Source: Symbiodinium microadriaticum
Lineage: Eukaryota; Sar; Dinophyceae; Suessiales; Symbiodiniaceae
DNA: 64,000 nt
Assembly: GCA_001939145.1 (NCBI GenBank)
Contig: LSRX01001095.1
Span: forward strand, 107,240-171,239
Reading direction: 5' to 3'
The notes under the pieces were generated by a model. It was not told where the DNA came from. It worked only from the letters and a program-made list of their open reading frames with translations, and made no database searches. A program made the position numbers and the translations under genes. Positions 11,220 to 21,694 of this stretch are shown in pieces (within the stretch, counting starts at the first letter, position 1; the number at the start of each line of letters is the position of its first letter).

Positions 11220-12180
11220 AGCCGTAGAGTTTAGGTTTTCGGGTTTAGGGATCAGTGCCGCGGACGGGGGGGGGGGGTTTAAGGCTTCGGCTGTGGGAGC
11301 TTGAAATTGAAGGATAACGGCCCCCCAAAACCCTGAACCCTAAACCCCTCAACCCTAAACTCGAATTCTTGAAGCTGGGAGTTTCTGAAAATTCGGGGAC
11401 CTTACTCTGAAGGTTCAGGAGCGCAGGAACACTGTTTCAGAGTTGGCTTCCGGATGGATGGTTTGCTTGAGGGCTTAGGGTTCAGGCTTAACGGTTTTAT
11501 TTAGGGTTCCTAAACACCTAGAATCCCTGTTATCAGGACCCCTAGGAAGGTACCCCCAAGAAAAGCAATCCTGACAGACAAAACCCTAAACCCTAAACCC
11601 CGAAACCCCTAAACCCTAAACCCTAAACCCCCAAGAAAAGCACTCCGGACAGACACCAAGCTGCGGTGTGGACATCGTGGGCTCGGGCAGTACAGATTTC
11701 GCCAATGCACCACTTGCGCAACCTTCGGGGTTTAGGGATTAGGGGTAGGGTTTTAGGGCGTATAGGGTTTAAGGTTCAGGGTTTGGGGTTTAGGGTCTAG
11801 GGTTTACGAGTAGGGTTTGGGGTTTAGGGTTTAGGGGACTAAGAGAGGACCTCCAGCTATAGGGGACCCGACAAGGGACCCTTATTTAGAGAACCAACCA
11901 TATAGAACCCTTATAGTACCCTTATAAAGGCGTGACAGAAACCTTTATAGGTCCCTGTGAGGAACCCTCGAAAAGGTAGTAGTGCAGGGGAGGGTTTGGC
12001 CCTACACTCCTGAATGGCGAATCTTGAGGCAAACCCTCAAAACCATTCAGCAGATCCAGCTACAAATCTAGCTGTCTACCTGTCCACCTGCTTACATGCG
12101 CACCTATTGAGTTTTAAACGGTGTGTGTGTGTGTATATATATATATATACGTATATATATCCAGTTGCATGTACGTGACA
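11220..12180. repeat. Heptamers, a family-3-like remnant and a GT/TA microsatellite
   Basis: G9 run at 11267-11277, heptamers to 11850, a degenerate family-3-like piece (11843-11908), and (GT)n(TA)n at 12120-12162. No gene seen. Confidence 0.6.
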
Positions 12181-12449
12181 GCGAATATCAGCCACTGCCG
12201 AGATTTTCTACTTGGCATAATTTCAATCCTGCACAGATTGTCCTACAAAACGGTTGCAGAACGCTTGCGCGTTCTCTCTTGCATTCGCCTGACTGGGACC
12301 TTTGTGGCACTACATGGCGAGGGAGGATGCAAGCGATTCGAGGCCAGAAGCCTGCCCTACAAACCCCAAGACCCAAAACTCTCAGGCTCTCACCCTCTCT
12401 CGGTTTAGGGTTTAGGGTTTTGGGTTTTGGGTTACACTGAAACCAAGAT

Positions 12450-12545
12450 GGAAAACTGCAAACCTGAGCCCACAATCAAGATTTCCCAGCCGGAAGGCAG
12501 CACATCTGGGCTGCACAATACCACGAAGGTCTCAGTGTCCTGGCC
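12450..12545 (-). CDS. Candidate exon, strand ambiguous
   Basis: Minus: GQDTETFVVLCSPDVLPSGW and EILIVGSGLQ. Plus: ENCKPEPTIKISQPEGSTSG. Both are open; minus fits the general polarity. An MITE-like element follows at 12562. Confidence 0.3.
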
Positions 12546-12561
12546 GCTCATTAGACTTATG

Positions 12562-12650
12562 GGTGATTCTCTAAATGAGGGTCCCTTTTCAGGTCCCCAA
12601 CACCCGTATAAAAAAGACCCCCAAAAGGACACTATTCTAGAAAACTACCC
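12562..12650. mobile_element. MITE-like element, family 3
   Basis: Ends GATTCTCTAAATGAGGGTCCC and GACACTATTCTAGAAAACTACC are imperfect inverted repeats. Related copies are at 46984-47084, 57287-57391 and, partial, 14411-14482. Confidence 0.5.
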
Positions 12651-12699
12651 TTGTCGTTGAAAGCTTCAGGTGTAGCTGTACGGCAAGTTTACGGCCTAA

Positions 12700-14345
12700 T
12701 TAGGGCGTAGACCTAAAGCCAGATTCCTAAATGTTCCACCCCAGAGGCCTTTTAAACTTTGAAAAGGCCCTTCCTTAAGTTCCGAAAATCTTTAAAATTA
12801 CATACGTTGGGGAGGAGCGCTGCCCATTTAAAATTTCGCTAATCGTTGAAATCCTTAAATAAAATATTGAAAGGCCTGTGTGTGGCTTTCAATTCATTGA
12901 AAATCTTAAGGGCCTTTAAGATGTTAAAGAGTCTTTTAAATTTTCGAAAGGCCTTTTCAACTTCAAAAAGGCCTGTTAAACGTTGAAGAAGCAAAGGCCT
13001 TTCAAATTTTGAAAAGGCCCTTAAACTCTTTAAAATCCTTAAGAACGATAAAATGAACTATGTTGGAGAGGAGCGCCGCCCGCTCAAAATTGTAAAAGTC
13101 ATTAAAACCCTTAAAAGTTTGAAAGGCCTGTGTCTGGCTTTAAACATTTTAAGGATTTTAAGGAATTTAAGGGCCTTTGAAAATTTAAAGGGCATTTGAA
13201 CTAACAAAAGCCCTTTTAAATATTGGCAAGGCAATTAAACTCTTTAAAAATCTTAAAACCCTTAAAATTACATATGTTTGCGCCCGGCGCGGCCCATTCC
13301 AAATTTTAAAAATCCTTAAAACCCTTAAATGTTGAAGGCCTGTGTCTGGCTTCCAAACATAATTAAAAGGATTCTAATGAATTTAAGGGCTTTTAAACTT
13401 TTAGACGACCCTTTAAAGCTTCAAAAGGCCCTTTAAAATGTCAAAGGCCCTTAAATTGCGTAAAATCTTTAAGATTTTGAAAGCCACACACAAGCCTTTC
13501 GAATGGATTTTAGGATTTTGAGAGATGTTTAATGGACCGCGCTCCTCCCCAAAATACCTAATGTTAAAGATGTTAAACAACTTAAGGAATTCAGTGCCTT
13601 TTCAAAAGTTCAAAGGCCTTTTTCAAAATTAAATGGCCCTTTAAACGCTTGAAATGCCCTTTGAATTTTGAACCGGCCGTTTAAAATTCTAAAGGGCTCC
13701 TTAATTTCTTTAGAATAAAATATTCTGGGGAGAAGCGCGGCCCGTTTAAAAGTTTAACAAATCCTTAAAATCCTTAATAGGCCTGTGTCTGGCTTTCAAA
13801 ACTTAAGGAGTTGAATTGAATTTAAGGGCCTTTAAAAGTTCAAACGGCCTTTTAAATTTGCAAAAGGCCGTTAAAATTGTTAAAGGCCTTTAAATGCTTT
13901 AAAAATCTTAAAATTTTGGAGGCCACACACAAGCCTTTCAAACTTTTAAGGATTTTACAGATTTTAAAACTTTTAATGGGCCGCGCTCCTCCCCAAGATA
14001 TCTATTTTTCAGGATTTTAACGCACGCAAGGGCCCTTTCAAAATTTAAAGGGCCTCTTCAAAATATAAAAGGCCTTTCAAGGATTGAAGAGACTCTTTAA
14101 CTTTTTAAAGGCCCTTAAAATCTTCAAAGTTTTGAAGCCACACACACAGAGGCCTGTCAAAGCTTTATGGATTTCAAGGATTAGGGAAATTTTGAAAGGG
14201 ACCACGCCCCTCCCCAAGACATCGAATGCTAAGGATTTCAAGGAAGTTCAAGCCCTTTTCCAAATTTGAAAGGCCAGTTGACAAGTTTGAAAGGCCCTTT
14301 CTTGTAAAAAGGTCTCTTACACTCCTTAAAATCCTTAAGACTATT
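12700..14345. repeat. AT-rich satellite with about seven units in mixed orientation
   Basis: About 1.6 kb rich in AAAGGCCTTTAAA-type words. A recognisable core (GGGGAGGAGCGC-GCCC followed about 50 bp later by GGCCTGTGTCTGGCTTTCAAA) recurs forward near 12810, 13065, 13275 and 13730, and as its reverse complement (GCCACACACAAGCCTTTC...GCGCTCCTCCCC) near 13480, 13920 and 14135. Spacing is roughly 200-250 bp. Heptamers are nearly absent inside. No coding frame of note. Confidence 0.8.
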
Positions 14346-14410
14346 GGCAGGGGAAACAGACCCGTCAAAAAATGCATAACGGTCCTACGCATTCAGGTGT
14401 TTAGGGTTTA

Positions 14411-14482
14411 GGGTATCCTAAATTAGGATCCCTTTTCGGGTTCTTTTACAAGGGTGCCGTACTATGTTGAGGATCTAAAAAC
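14411..14482. mobile_element. MITE-like element, family 3, partial
   Basis: TCCTAAATTAGGATCCCTTTT and GTGCCGTACTATGTTGAGGA match the interior of family 3 (AGAGTGCCGTACTATATTGG at 57286 family copy). The right end is truncated. Confidence 0.5.
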
Positions 14483-14637
14483 GGACCCTGCGGCACACGA
14501 TCCCTCTCTTCAGAGGCTACAGCCTTGGAGAACCCTAGGGTTCCCTTTTTGGGGTTCCTTTAAGGGTTCCTGTGGGGGGTTTAGGGTTTAGGGTTTTGGG
14601 TTTAGGGTTTTGGGTTTTGCGTTTAGGGTTTAGGGTC

Positions 14638-14750
14638 TACTTGGAGGTGTATGGGTAGTGATAAGTGGGTTACAAGTCCCCTGATATGGACTACAACTAG
14701 CAGCTATCCTACTTGCAACCAATACTTACAAACCCATGAACCTCCAAGTA
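14638..14750. mobile_element. MITE-like element, family 2
   Basis: TACTTGGAGGTGTATGGGTAG at one end and ACCCATGAACCTCCAAGTA at the other, with AAGTGGGTTACAAGTCCCCT inside, as in the other family members. Confidence 0.75.
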
Positions 14751-14783
14751 ACAACCCTAAACCCTAAAGCACAACATCTGGTC

Positions 14784-14892
14784 CTGGCCCACATAGCTGA
14801 AGAGCCTTGTAAGATCATTCAGATCGTCCGAGTCGACGAAGGTGGTGTTGCCTTGCAGCTCGTTGGCTTTAAGCTTTGGGTGCACTTCGGCT
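14784..14892 (-). CDS. Candidate exon, FVDSDDLNDLTRLFSYVG
   Basis: Minus frame EVHPKLKANELQGNTTFVDS and DDLNDLTRLFSYVGQ with a possible GA donor (CCAG then GACCAG). Acceptor CCCAAAG. Protein-like and non-repetitive. The plus strand is open too but ends in heptamer translation. Confidence 0.5.
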
Positions 14893-14899
14893 TTGGGTT

Positions 14900-15950
14900 T
14901 AGAATATGCTTCAAACGCCTCTTTTCCTGTCCGCCACTGTTTAAGGATTCGAGACTAGGGCTTCGGGCTTAGAGCTTACGGATTATGGGGTTTAGGACCT
15001 GCGCAAGAGGGCTCTGGAGCTCATGGGCGCTGAAGCGCACCCCCTAAAAGGCGCCGGACACTGAACGCCAAGCTAAAATCCTTAAACTCCCATAGGACTA
15101 AACACACCCCCCAACCCTAAACCCACTAAAGCCACTAAACCCTAAAGCCCCTGAAACACGAAACCCTACTGAAAGAGTTTGGGCGCAGGCGGTCGAGTGT
15201 CGAGCTTTCGGCTTGAAATTCGGGGTTTACAGTTTCGGGCTTCGGTTCAGGAGATGGGACTTCGTGGCTTAGTCTTTGCGCCCGCGTAGGGTTGTCAGGG
15301 TTTCGAGTTTCATCGGGGTCTGTGGTTCAAAACAGCTTAGGGCTTTGCAGGGGTTTGGAGTTGTGTAGGCGATTGCAGGCTGTTTCTACAAGAGCTATCG
15401 GGCTACCAAGGAGCCTGTGGAAAGTTGACGGCCGTTAAGCATGAGAGGAGCGCGGGATGCCTTAGCCCTTCGGGTGAGCCCGGAAGCCCCAAAATCCCAG
15501 CAGCCCTCGAAGCCCGCAAAAATCCCTGGAAAACCCCTCGCCAAACGCTTGCTGAGCCCTTGTCACTCGTGCAGCGCCACTACGTACAACTTACAACACC
15601 CCAGAAAGCCCGCAAAAATGGAACCCTAAACCCCAAACACTAGACCCTCTAAACCCGAAAAACCTAAACCTACAAACCCTATAAACCCTATAAGCCCTAT
15701 CAACCCTGTAAACCCTAAACCCTAAACCTCTGAGTACCCTTCAGCCGGGCTGCGACCGCTGCGTCTCTGCAGGCGCATCTTGAGGAGCCGGGCGACGCCT
15801 GCCGAAGATCCCCGAAACCCACCCCCAAGGGCCTAGGGTGTAGGGTTTAGGGTTTATAGGGCTTAGGGTTTAGGGTTTGGAGTTTAGGGCTTGGGGTACC
15901 CAAACCCTCTCTCCTTTTAAGCGGGCTCTGTTGATATAGGCTGATATAGG
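14900..15950. other. Heptamers with weak exon-like patches
   Basis: Open patches at 15000-15060 (plus RKRALELMGAEAHPLKGAGH) and 15735-15820 (open on both strands) lack splice support. Otherwise heptamers. Confidence 0.4.
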
Positions 15951-16050
15951 GGCCTAAACAATTACCTATACTATTTTTTGGGGGGAGTTCCTTACCATAA
16001 GTAGAATATAATATACCCCAAAACCCTATTCTATGATTATTAAGGCCCGT
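15949..16050. mobile_element. MITE-like element, family 1
   Basis: Opens with GGGGCCTAAACAATTACC and closes with CCCCAAAACCCTATTCTATG...TTAAGGCCC. Same family as 40343-40440, 41873-41970 and 55871-55960, here in the opposite orientation. Confidence 0.75.
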
Positions 16051-16129
16051 ATGTTAAATGAGGATGTTCTCAGTCTCAACCCGACACCTAAAGACTGAGC
16101 CCCTAAATCCTAACCCCACAAAAAAAACA

Positions 16130-16250
16130 AAGTCAAACTTAGGGCAAGTGACCCTGCCGCATCGCAAGGCGAGGCGGGCTGGTTTGTCTGCTTTCTGGTG
16201 CCTATGCTGTTCGAAGGTTCGGGGGTTCACCTCCCGCACTTTCTGCTGAC
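16130..16250 (-). CDS. Candidate exon, basic
   Basis: Minus frame QQKVREVNPRTFEQHRHQKA, PARLALRCGRVTC. A GT donor is possible at GCAGG then GTCACT. It is adjacent to a MITE-like element (15949-16050). Unrecognised. Confidence 0.35.
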
Positions 16251-16430
16251 CCTAAAGCCCCCTAAACCCTAAACTCCAAATCCCTGAGCCCTAAACCCTA
16301 AACCATGTCGCATCGACTTAAATCGGGAGCTGCAGGTGAGAGCTGGGCTTCGTTGCATACATGGCACTTCTAGAGACTATGGGTGGCTTCGACCAAACCC
16401 TGGTTCCTAACCTAAACCCTAACCCCTCCC

Positions 16431-16561
16431 TAGCCCCAAAACCCCAAACCTTAAACCCTGCCCCCTAAACCCTACACCCCAAACCCTAAACCCCGNTAGC
16501 CCCAAAACCCCAAACCTTAAACCCTGCCCCCTAAACCCTACACCCCAAACCCTAAACCCCG
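16431..16561. repeat. 65-bp direct duplication joined by one N
   Basis: The sequence before the single N at 16496 is repeated exactly after it. More likely an assembly join across a heptamer tract than biology. Confidence 0.8.
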
Positions 16562-16659
16562 AATGCCCCAGCCCCTAAACCCTAAATGCCCCAGCCCCTA
16601 AACCCCAATTGCCCCAGCCCCTAGAGCCTGAAAGCCTACAGCAGGCCCTGAGGGCCCAC

Positions 16660-16745
16660 ATTCCACCCGGGCCTCCTGCAGCCAGCTTCTGATGGCACAG
16701 GAAGAACCTCCAGGGTTTCGGCGGTGGTTCCGTGATTTGAGGGGT
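16660..16745. CDS. Candidate exon, strand ambiguous
   Basis: Open on plus (QLLMAQEEPPGFRRWFRDL) and on minus (NPGGSSCAIRSWLQEARVEC). The rest of the window favours minus. No splice site decides. Confidence 0.28.
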
Positions 16746-16944
16746 ACCCCAAGCCTCTCTCTTCTTGGGTTTTGGGTTCAGGGCTTCGGTTCTAGGGTTT
16801 TGGGTCTAGGGGGTAGGGTTTAGGTTCGAGGGTTTAGGCTTTACAGTCTAGGGTTTAAGGTTCAGGGTTTAGGGTTTAGAGGTTGAGGGCGTTTGTGATA
16901 CTTAGGGTTTCGGCGCCTACATAAATTGAAGGCCCAGACATGCG

Positions 16945-17035
16945 TTTAGGAAGGTTGCTGAAGCGTTGCTGCAGTGTTCAAGCGCTTGGCTGCTTGACTG
17001 GCACCGAAGCAGGGCTGGCGGTTTCCTGCGACCCC
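16945..17035 (-). CDS. Candidate exon, AGNRQPCFGASQAAKRL
   Basis: Heptamer-free patch open on the minus strand: AGNRQPCFGASQAAKRLNTA and ATLQQPS before a stop. Other frames also have partial openings. Unrecognised. Confidence 0.33.
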
Positions 17036-17159
17036 ACACCCTGAACACCAAAACCCTAAACCCTAAAACTCCAAACCCTAAAACCCTAAACCCTAAATGC
17101 CCTGAACACTAAAACCCTAAACCCTAAATACCCTGAACACTAAAACCCTAAACCCTAAA

Positions 17160-17250
17160 CCACGGTTTTCGTGGCGCAATCGGATGCACCCAGGGGGGGG
17201 TTCGCGGAACCTCGGGGAGAGTCCACGGGTCCCGGGTTGAACTCCCAACG
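17160..17250 (+). other. Degenerate tRNA-like sequence
   Basis: GTGGCGCAATCGGATG resembles a tRNA A box, and GGGTTGAACTCCC about 58 bp further on resembles a B box (GGTTCGANTCC). The acceptor and T stems do not pair well, so it is not a functional tRNA. It could be a tRNA-derived SINE head or chance. The minus strand is open through it. Confidence 0.25.
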
Positions 17251-17662
17251 TAAGGCCCAGGTGGTGATGGCTAGACGGAGACGGCTGCTGAGATATGGTA
17301 TACCCACGCTACTACAAGGAAACCTCCAGCATTGAAAACCAAACCTCAAATCACAAATTTTTGGATGTGGGTGAATACAACATGAGATGTTTTGAGGGTG
17401 TGGAGTTGTTGGCTGGTAGACGTCTGACGTGTCTAAAGGGAGAACGGGCAACCTTTCGGATCGCGTAGGCGTGCCCCAAAACACTAGACCCGGCACAAGC
17501 GAGGCTACAGCAACCCCAAAAAGTTCGGACTGTAGGACCACTGAATGCCCAACCCCCCAAAATTCGAAACCCGAAGCCGAAATCTTGAAACCCCAACCTA
17601 AAACCCTGAACCCTCAGCCCTAAACTCCTCAACCCCTTACTAGGGCCCGAAATTCCCTGTGC

Positions 17663-17737
17663 CTGAAAGGCTTTTGCTGCTTTAAGCGCATGTGCATCAC
17701 CGCGCCGTAGAGAACCGCAGCGAGGATCGCCAGGAAC
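17663..17737 (-). CDS. Candidate exon with a transmembrane helix
   Basis: 75 nt between ATTTAAG and the GC donor TTTCAG then GCACAG. It reads FLAILAAVLYGAVMHMRLKQ then QKPFR: a hydrophobic helix followed by basic residues, as at a cytosolic membrane boundary. Gene identity unknown. Confidence 0.5.
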
Positions 17738-17899
17738 CTTAAATCAGGGCTTAGGTCTTACGGGGCTTTGGGCTTCAGGGTTTCAGCGCTTCTTTTTGTT
17801 TCGGGTGCTTCGTGCAAAGGGCCATGGATTAGGCTAAACCCCAAACCCAAAAAGTTCGTAGCTCAGCAAAGCACAGAAGACCGAGAACTGAGTTGGCGC

Positions 17900-18049
17900 C
17901 CCACAACGCGTTGTGAAGAACAAACAGAGACTGCAGAAAGCATTCAACCCCAAACCTACCGATGCCGACGCTATAGATTCTCCAGAAGCTGTTCAGGGAG
18001 GGGCTAGTTCGATGCCATTCAAGAACAGATTTGTAAACAACGGCCGGCT
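17900..18049 (-). CDS. Candidate exon, strand ambiguous
   Basis: 150 bp open on both strands. Minus: KPAVVYKSVLEWHRTSPSLN and SFWRIYSVGI followed by GTAGGT, a good donor. Plus: RLQKAFNPKPTDADAIDSPE. The donor favours minus, like the rest of the window. Confidence 0.33.
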
Positions 18050-18057
18050 TTCGTGAT

Positions 18058-18112
18058 ATGTGTGTATGTGTGCGGGTGTGTGTGTGTATATATATATATA
18101 TATCTGTGTGTG
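18058..18112. repeat. GT/TA/GT microsatellite
   Basis: (GT)n (TA)n (GT)n. Continues into GCGCAC. No gene. Confidence 0.9.
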
Positions 18113-18339
18113 TGTGCGCGCACGCACAGAGACGTATCTGTGTTTTAGTATTTGTGTATTTATACTCATTTTCCTGCTCGTGTGTATACAGGATGTCATA
18201 TTACACCCTCACTTACAAAAGTGAGCGGAACGAGAACGAAAACTGCACAACTAGACATGCACATCCGGCAACATGAGCACCAGGAAGAAGACGCAGATGG
18301 CAATCGATGTGTCAGCGTCCACCTGACATGAGGCATCCC

Positions 18340-18980
18340 AATCAACTCTAAACCCTAACGCCTAAACCCTTTCTTTGAGCTCCCCTTTGCCGGATTTAGA
18401 GCTTTAGCCCCGCGAGCTTCCGACGTCCAGGGTTCTACAAACACCCTTCAATCTCCTAAACCCTACAGGGGTTCAGGCTTTAGGGTTTATCCTGCAGCCC
18501 GAAAACGCTTGCAACGCATGTCCTTTACCCTCACGTCTCTGGTTCAAGGAAAGCCCCGAAGCCCGAAAAAATCTGGGAAACCTATGTTCTGCGTCACGCG
18601 ACGCCAAAACAAAATACTGGCTTCTTGGGTAACGTCCCTATCGGACGGGTAGGTTCAATACTCCATGTTTGTGTGCTTTTCGAGCCCTGAGATCAGAGTT
18701 GGGGATTCAAAAGTTTGGGCCATGGGAACTTGTCGGATTGGGTCTGATGAGGATTAGAGCTTAGGCTTAGCACCTGAAGATAGTAGACCCAAACACCCTG
18801 CAATGCCCTCACCCAACAAGAAAAAAGGTTCAGTCGCAGACTCATGCAGGGCTAATAGTTTCAGGAGGGGTTCTGGATTTAAGGCTCTATTCGGACGGAT
18901 GTGAAGTGGAGATTGATTCCCCCGTGTGCTCCACTGGAAACGTGTAAGGCGCAGTTTGCTGTGGTACTGTTGATGGCTGT
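18340..18980. other. Heptamers plus an exon-like patch on either strand
   Basis: 18494-18635 is non-repetitive and open on plus (RMSFTLTSLVQGKPRSPKKS) and on minus (VTQEASILFWRRVTQNIGFP). Strand cannot be decided. The rest is degenerate heptamer. Confidence 0.35.
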
Positions 18981-18984
18981 TCGG

Positions 18985-18993
18985 TGTGTGTAT

Positions 18994-19073
<80 letters not shown>

Positions 19074-19360
19074 GTACATATATATATACACACACAATCA
19101 TATCCATCCCTTGCCAGGCCCTGCAACAGCATGGTTTGGGTGTGTGCAGCCCCCTGGACAAAGACCGTCATATTATATGCGATACTATAGTATCTCTTGC
19201 TACGGTTTTCAACATGGAGGGCTCTGACACAACACATGTTCGTAGGGCTTCTTGAGACAAATCCCAAGCCTTAGACCCCTCAACCCTCAGTCTACTGAGA
19301 ATTTAGACCAAGGATGAAGGGACAAAGGACCCTGACCCCATGCATAAGCAGGGGGGGGGG
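18985..19360. repeat. TATACA array and first copy of a 290-bp duplication
   Basis: 18985-19070 is (CATATA)n. 19071-19360 is repeated without visible difference at 19820-20109, ending in a G run in both. Copy 1 ends at the gap. Confidence 0.85.
19112..19255 (+). CDS. Candidate exon, duplicated at 19861-20004
   Basis: After CTTGCCAG the plus strand reads [20 protein letters not shown] and [11 protein letters not shown], ending at a stop. The minus strand is also open. The same bases recur at 19861-20004 as part of the 290-bp duplication. Coding status is uncertain. Confidence 0.3.
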   Translation, partial: CQALQQHGLGVCSPLDKDRHIICDTIVSLATVFNMEGSDTTHVRRAS

Positions 19361-19559
19361 NNNNNNNNNNNNNNNNNNNNNNNNNNNNNNNNNNNNNNNN
19401 NNNNNNNNNNNNNNNNNNNNNNNNNNNNNNNNNNNNNNNNNNNNNNNNNNNNNNNNNNNNNNNNNNNNNNNNNNNNNNNNNNNNNNNNNNNNNNNNNNNN
19501 NNNNNNNNNNNNNNNNNNNNNNNNNNNNNNNNNNNNNNNNNNNNNNNNNNNNNNNNNNN
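19361..19559. other. Assembly gap (199 N)
   Basis: Unsequenced bases between a G10 run and a CT microsatellite (19560-19605). Confidence 1.
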
Positions 19560-19592
<33 letters not shown>

Positions 19593-19710
19593 CTCTCGCT
19601 CACTCTAAAAAAACTGTGTATATATATTTAATGGCTGCCGCCACTGCCGCCGACCCCCGAAGACTTTGTCGCCCAAGGAAGGAGGCATGTGGGCGTGTTT
19701 GCGAGGAGCA

Positions 19711-20110
19711 GTAGTAGTAGTAGTAGTAGTAGTAGTACATATACATACATATACATACATATACATACATATACATACATATACATACATATACATACAT
19801 ATACATACATATACATATGCATGTACATATATATATACACACACAATCATATCCATCCCTTGCCAGGCCCTGCAACAGCATGGTTTGGGTGTGTGCAGCC
19901 CCCTGGACAAAGACCGTCATATTATATGCGATACTATAGTATCTCTTGCTACGGTTTTCAACATGGAGGGCTCTGACACAACACATGTTCGTAGGGCTTC
20001 TTGAGACAAATCCCAAGCCTTAGACCCCTCAACCCTCAGTCTACTGAGAATTTAGACCAAGGATGAAGGGACAAAGGACCCTGACCCCATGCATAAGCAG
20101 GGGGGGGGGG
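19711..20110. repeat. AGT and CATACATA arrays, then second copy of the 290-bp duplication
   Basis: (AGT)n at 19711-19737, (CATATACA)n to 19815, then the duplicate of 19071-19360 at offset 749. Confidence 0.85.
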
Positions 20111-20429
20111 TAGGGCCTGAGCCATAAAGCGTCTAGAAACACCTCCCCGCAACCCCGTCAACCCGCCCTGGCCCGGAACCCTGGCCCGAAACCCTGCGAC
20201 TCTAGAACCCGAAACTTTAAACCCTAAAGAAGCTCCGCCTCCGCTCCAACGAAGACTGATGCCATGTCTAGAACAACGATGATGCAAATCTGTAGCAGCG
20301 TGTCCTTGGGCTTGGGTAGGGTTTTGGGCTCAGGTGCACGAACGGTAAAGTGACTCGGCTGGAGTTTGGGGGCTGAGGGGGTTGGGCGGAGGCCAGGGCT
20401 TTGTTAGGGTCCGAGTAGCTGCATAGTAC

Positions 20430-20525
20430 ATACCTTGCTCCCTCGAAAATTCCTGTATGGCAGCTCTTACCCAGAATGAACGCCTTGATTTGGATGCTTT
20501 ACAGCTTTTACGGCACAATATATGC
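20430..20525 (-). CDS. Candidate exon with two consensus donors
   Basis: The minus strand reads CKASKSRRSFW followed by GTAAGA, and further on VRAAIQEFSREQ followed by GTATGT. Either could be the true 3' limit. No domain recognised. Confidence 0.36.
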
Positions 20526-20589
20526 ATAAATTATTTGCACTTGGATTCGGACCCACAGGCCTTGCACCGTCACGGAAAACACCCAAAGG

Positions 20590-21400
20590 CCAAGCGGATC
20601 AGACCCTAAACCCTAAACCAATATTGATGGGATCTCTTGCGGTCGATGCGAGCCCCCAGCACTCAGCAAACCCGAACCCTAAAACCTAAACCCTAAACCC
20701 TAAACCGATCCCAAAGCACGAGTTCAGAGCAAGAAGAACACCCTTAGCGCCTCAAAGTGGTCCCAACAACCATCTGTAATCGGGATGTCGTACAGTTTTT
20801 GGGGGGACCAAAAGCCTCGAACCCCTTCGAAGCGTAGTAATGTGCGGGCAGTTGTTAAAATAAGGTTTTGGGGGTGCCCTTCAGACAGTATTATATACAG
20901 AACCTCAAGGGAGCAGTATAAGTACTTATTTAGGCTTCTAAGTTAGGATTAGGGGGACCCCTGGGGATATAGACCCTCTCAACAAGGTCGCTTTTAAGAG
21001 AGCCATAAGTAGGGTTCAGAAAGGGGACAGGGGTCTCCCTAATACTACCCAGGACTAGGATCTATGTTATGGCGAGGTTAGGCCTAGCCGTGAGACTCTC
21101 AGCGCTGCACCCCCTTGGGCCCAAGACGAGCAGGCCTGTCTCCAGCGACTTTGCACGGTTTAGGGTTTAGGGTTTAGGGGTACTGTATTTTGGGCAGATG
21201 TACTTCAAGCCCTACAAAACTGGACACGCTTGAAGCCAAAATAGGACCCTTGTTGCCTTACTATAGTAGCCCTATAGCAGTAACTCAGTAACCCGTATAG
21301 TCACGCTTAAGAACCCTTCTAAACAGCAGCCTGCAGACACACTAAGACCTAAACCCTAAACCCTAAAACCCTAAACCCTAAACCCTAGACCCACACCAGC
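20590..21400. repeat. Heptamers and a family-3-like remnant
   Basis: CCCTAAA blocks at 20600-20705 and 21345-21390. 20940-21010 resembles family 3. A 75-bp patch at 21085-21160 is open on both strands (plus SAAPPWAQDEQACLQRLC). Confidence 0.45.
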
Positions 21401-21406
21401 TGCCAC

Positions 21407-21478
21407 CGGGGAACGAGCATGTTCCCTGCCATCACTCGCCATGGCTTGCAGTAGGATGTTATGGTCAAGCTCGCATAC
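21407..21478 (-). CDS. Candidate exon, VCELDHNILLQAMASDG
   Basis: 72 nt between GTACCGAG and the donor CCCCG then GTGGCA. It reads VCELDHNILLQAMASDGREH then ARSP, phase 0 at both ends. It lies downstream of the 653-residue frame on the same strand. Family unknown. Confidence 0.5.
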
Positions 21479-21526
21479 CTCGGTACGTCGGCGCTACCGA
21501 GGAATTAGGGTTCAGGGTTCAGGGTC

Positions 21527-21537
21527 TTTTTTTTTTT
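21527..21537 (-). other. A11 run downstream of the 653-residue frame
   Basis: T11 on plus, A11 on the coding strand, 158 bp after the stop. Possible relic of a poly-A tail from retroposition, or chance. Confidence 0.3.
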
Positions 21538-21694
21538 AAGCACCTTTTTCCGCCTCACCAATCCAGCTTAGCGAAATCCGCCTTGCGGAAGGTACCTTAG
21601 AAACTACTCAGCACAGCTCGCCCTGGACTCGATCCCGCATGACGGCCACCATTGTCTTCACAAAGTTCAGAGCCCTCGCATCGCAAGCCCTGGC

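Noticed and set aside
7550..11420. Shared phrase CTGGGAGTTTC-GAAA near 7550 and 11375 as a repeat family
   Set aside because: Only two loosely matching copies of about 35 bp; too little to define a family.
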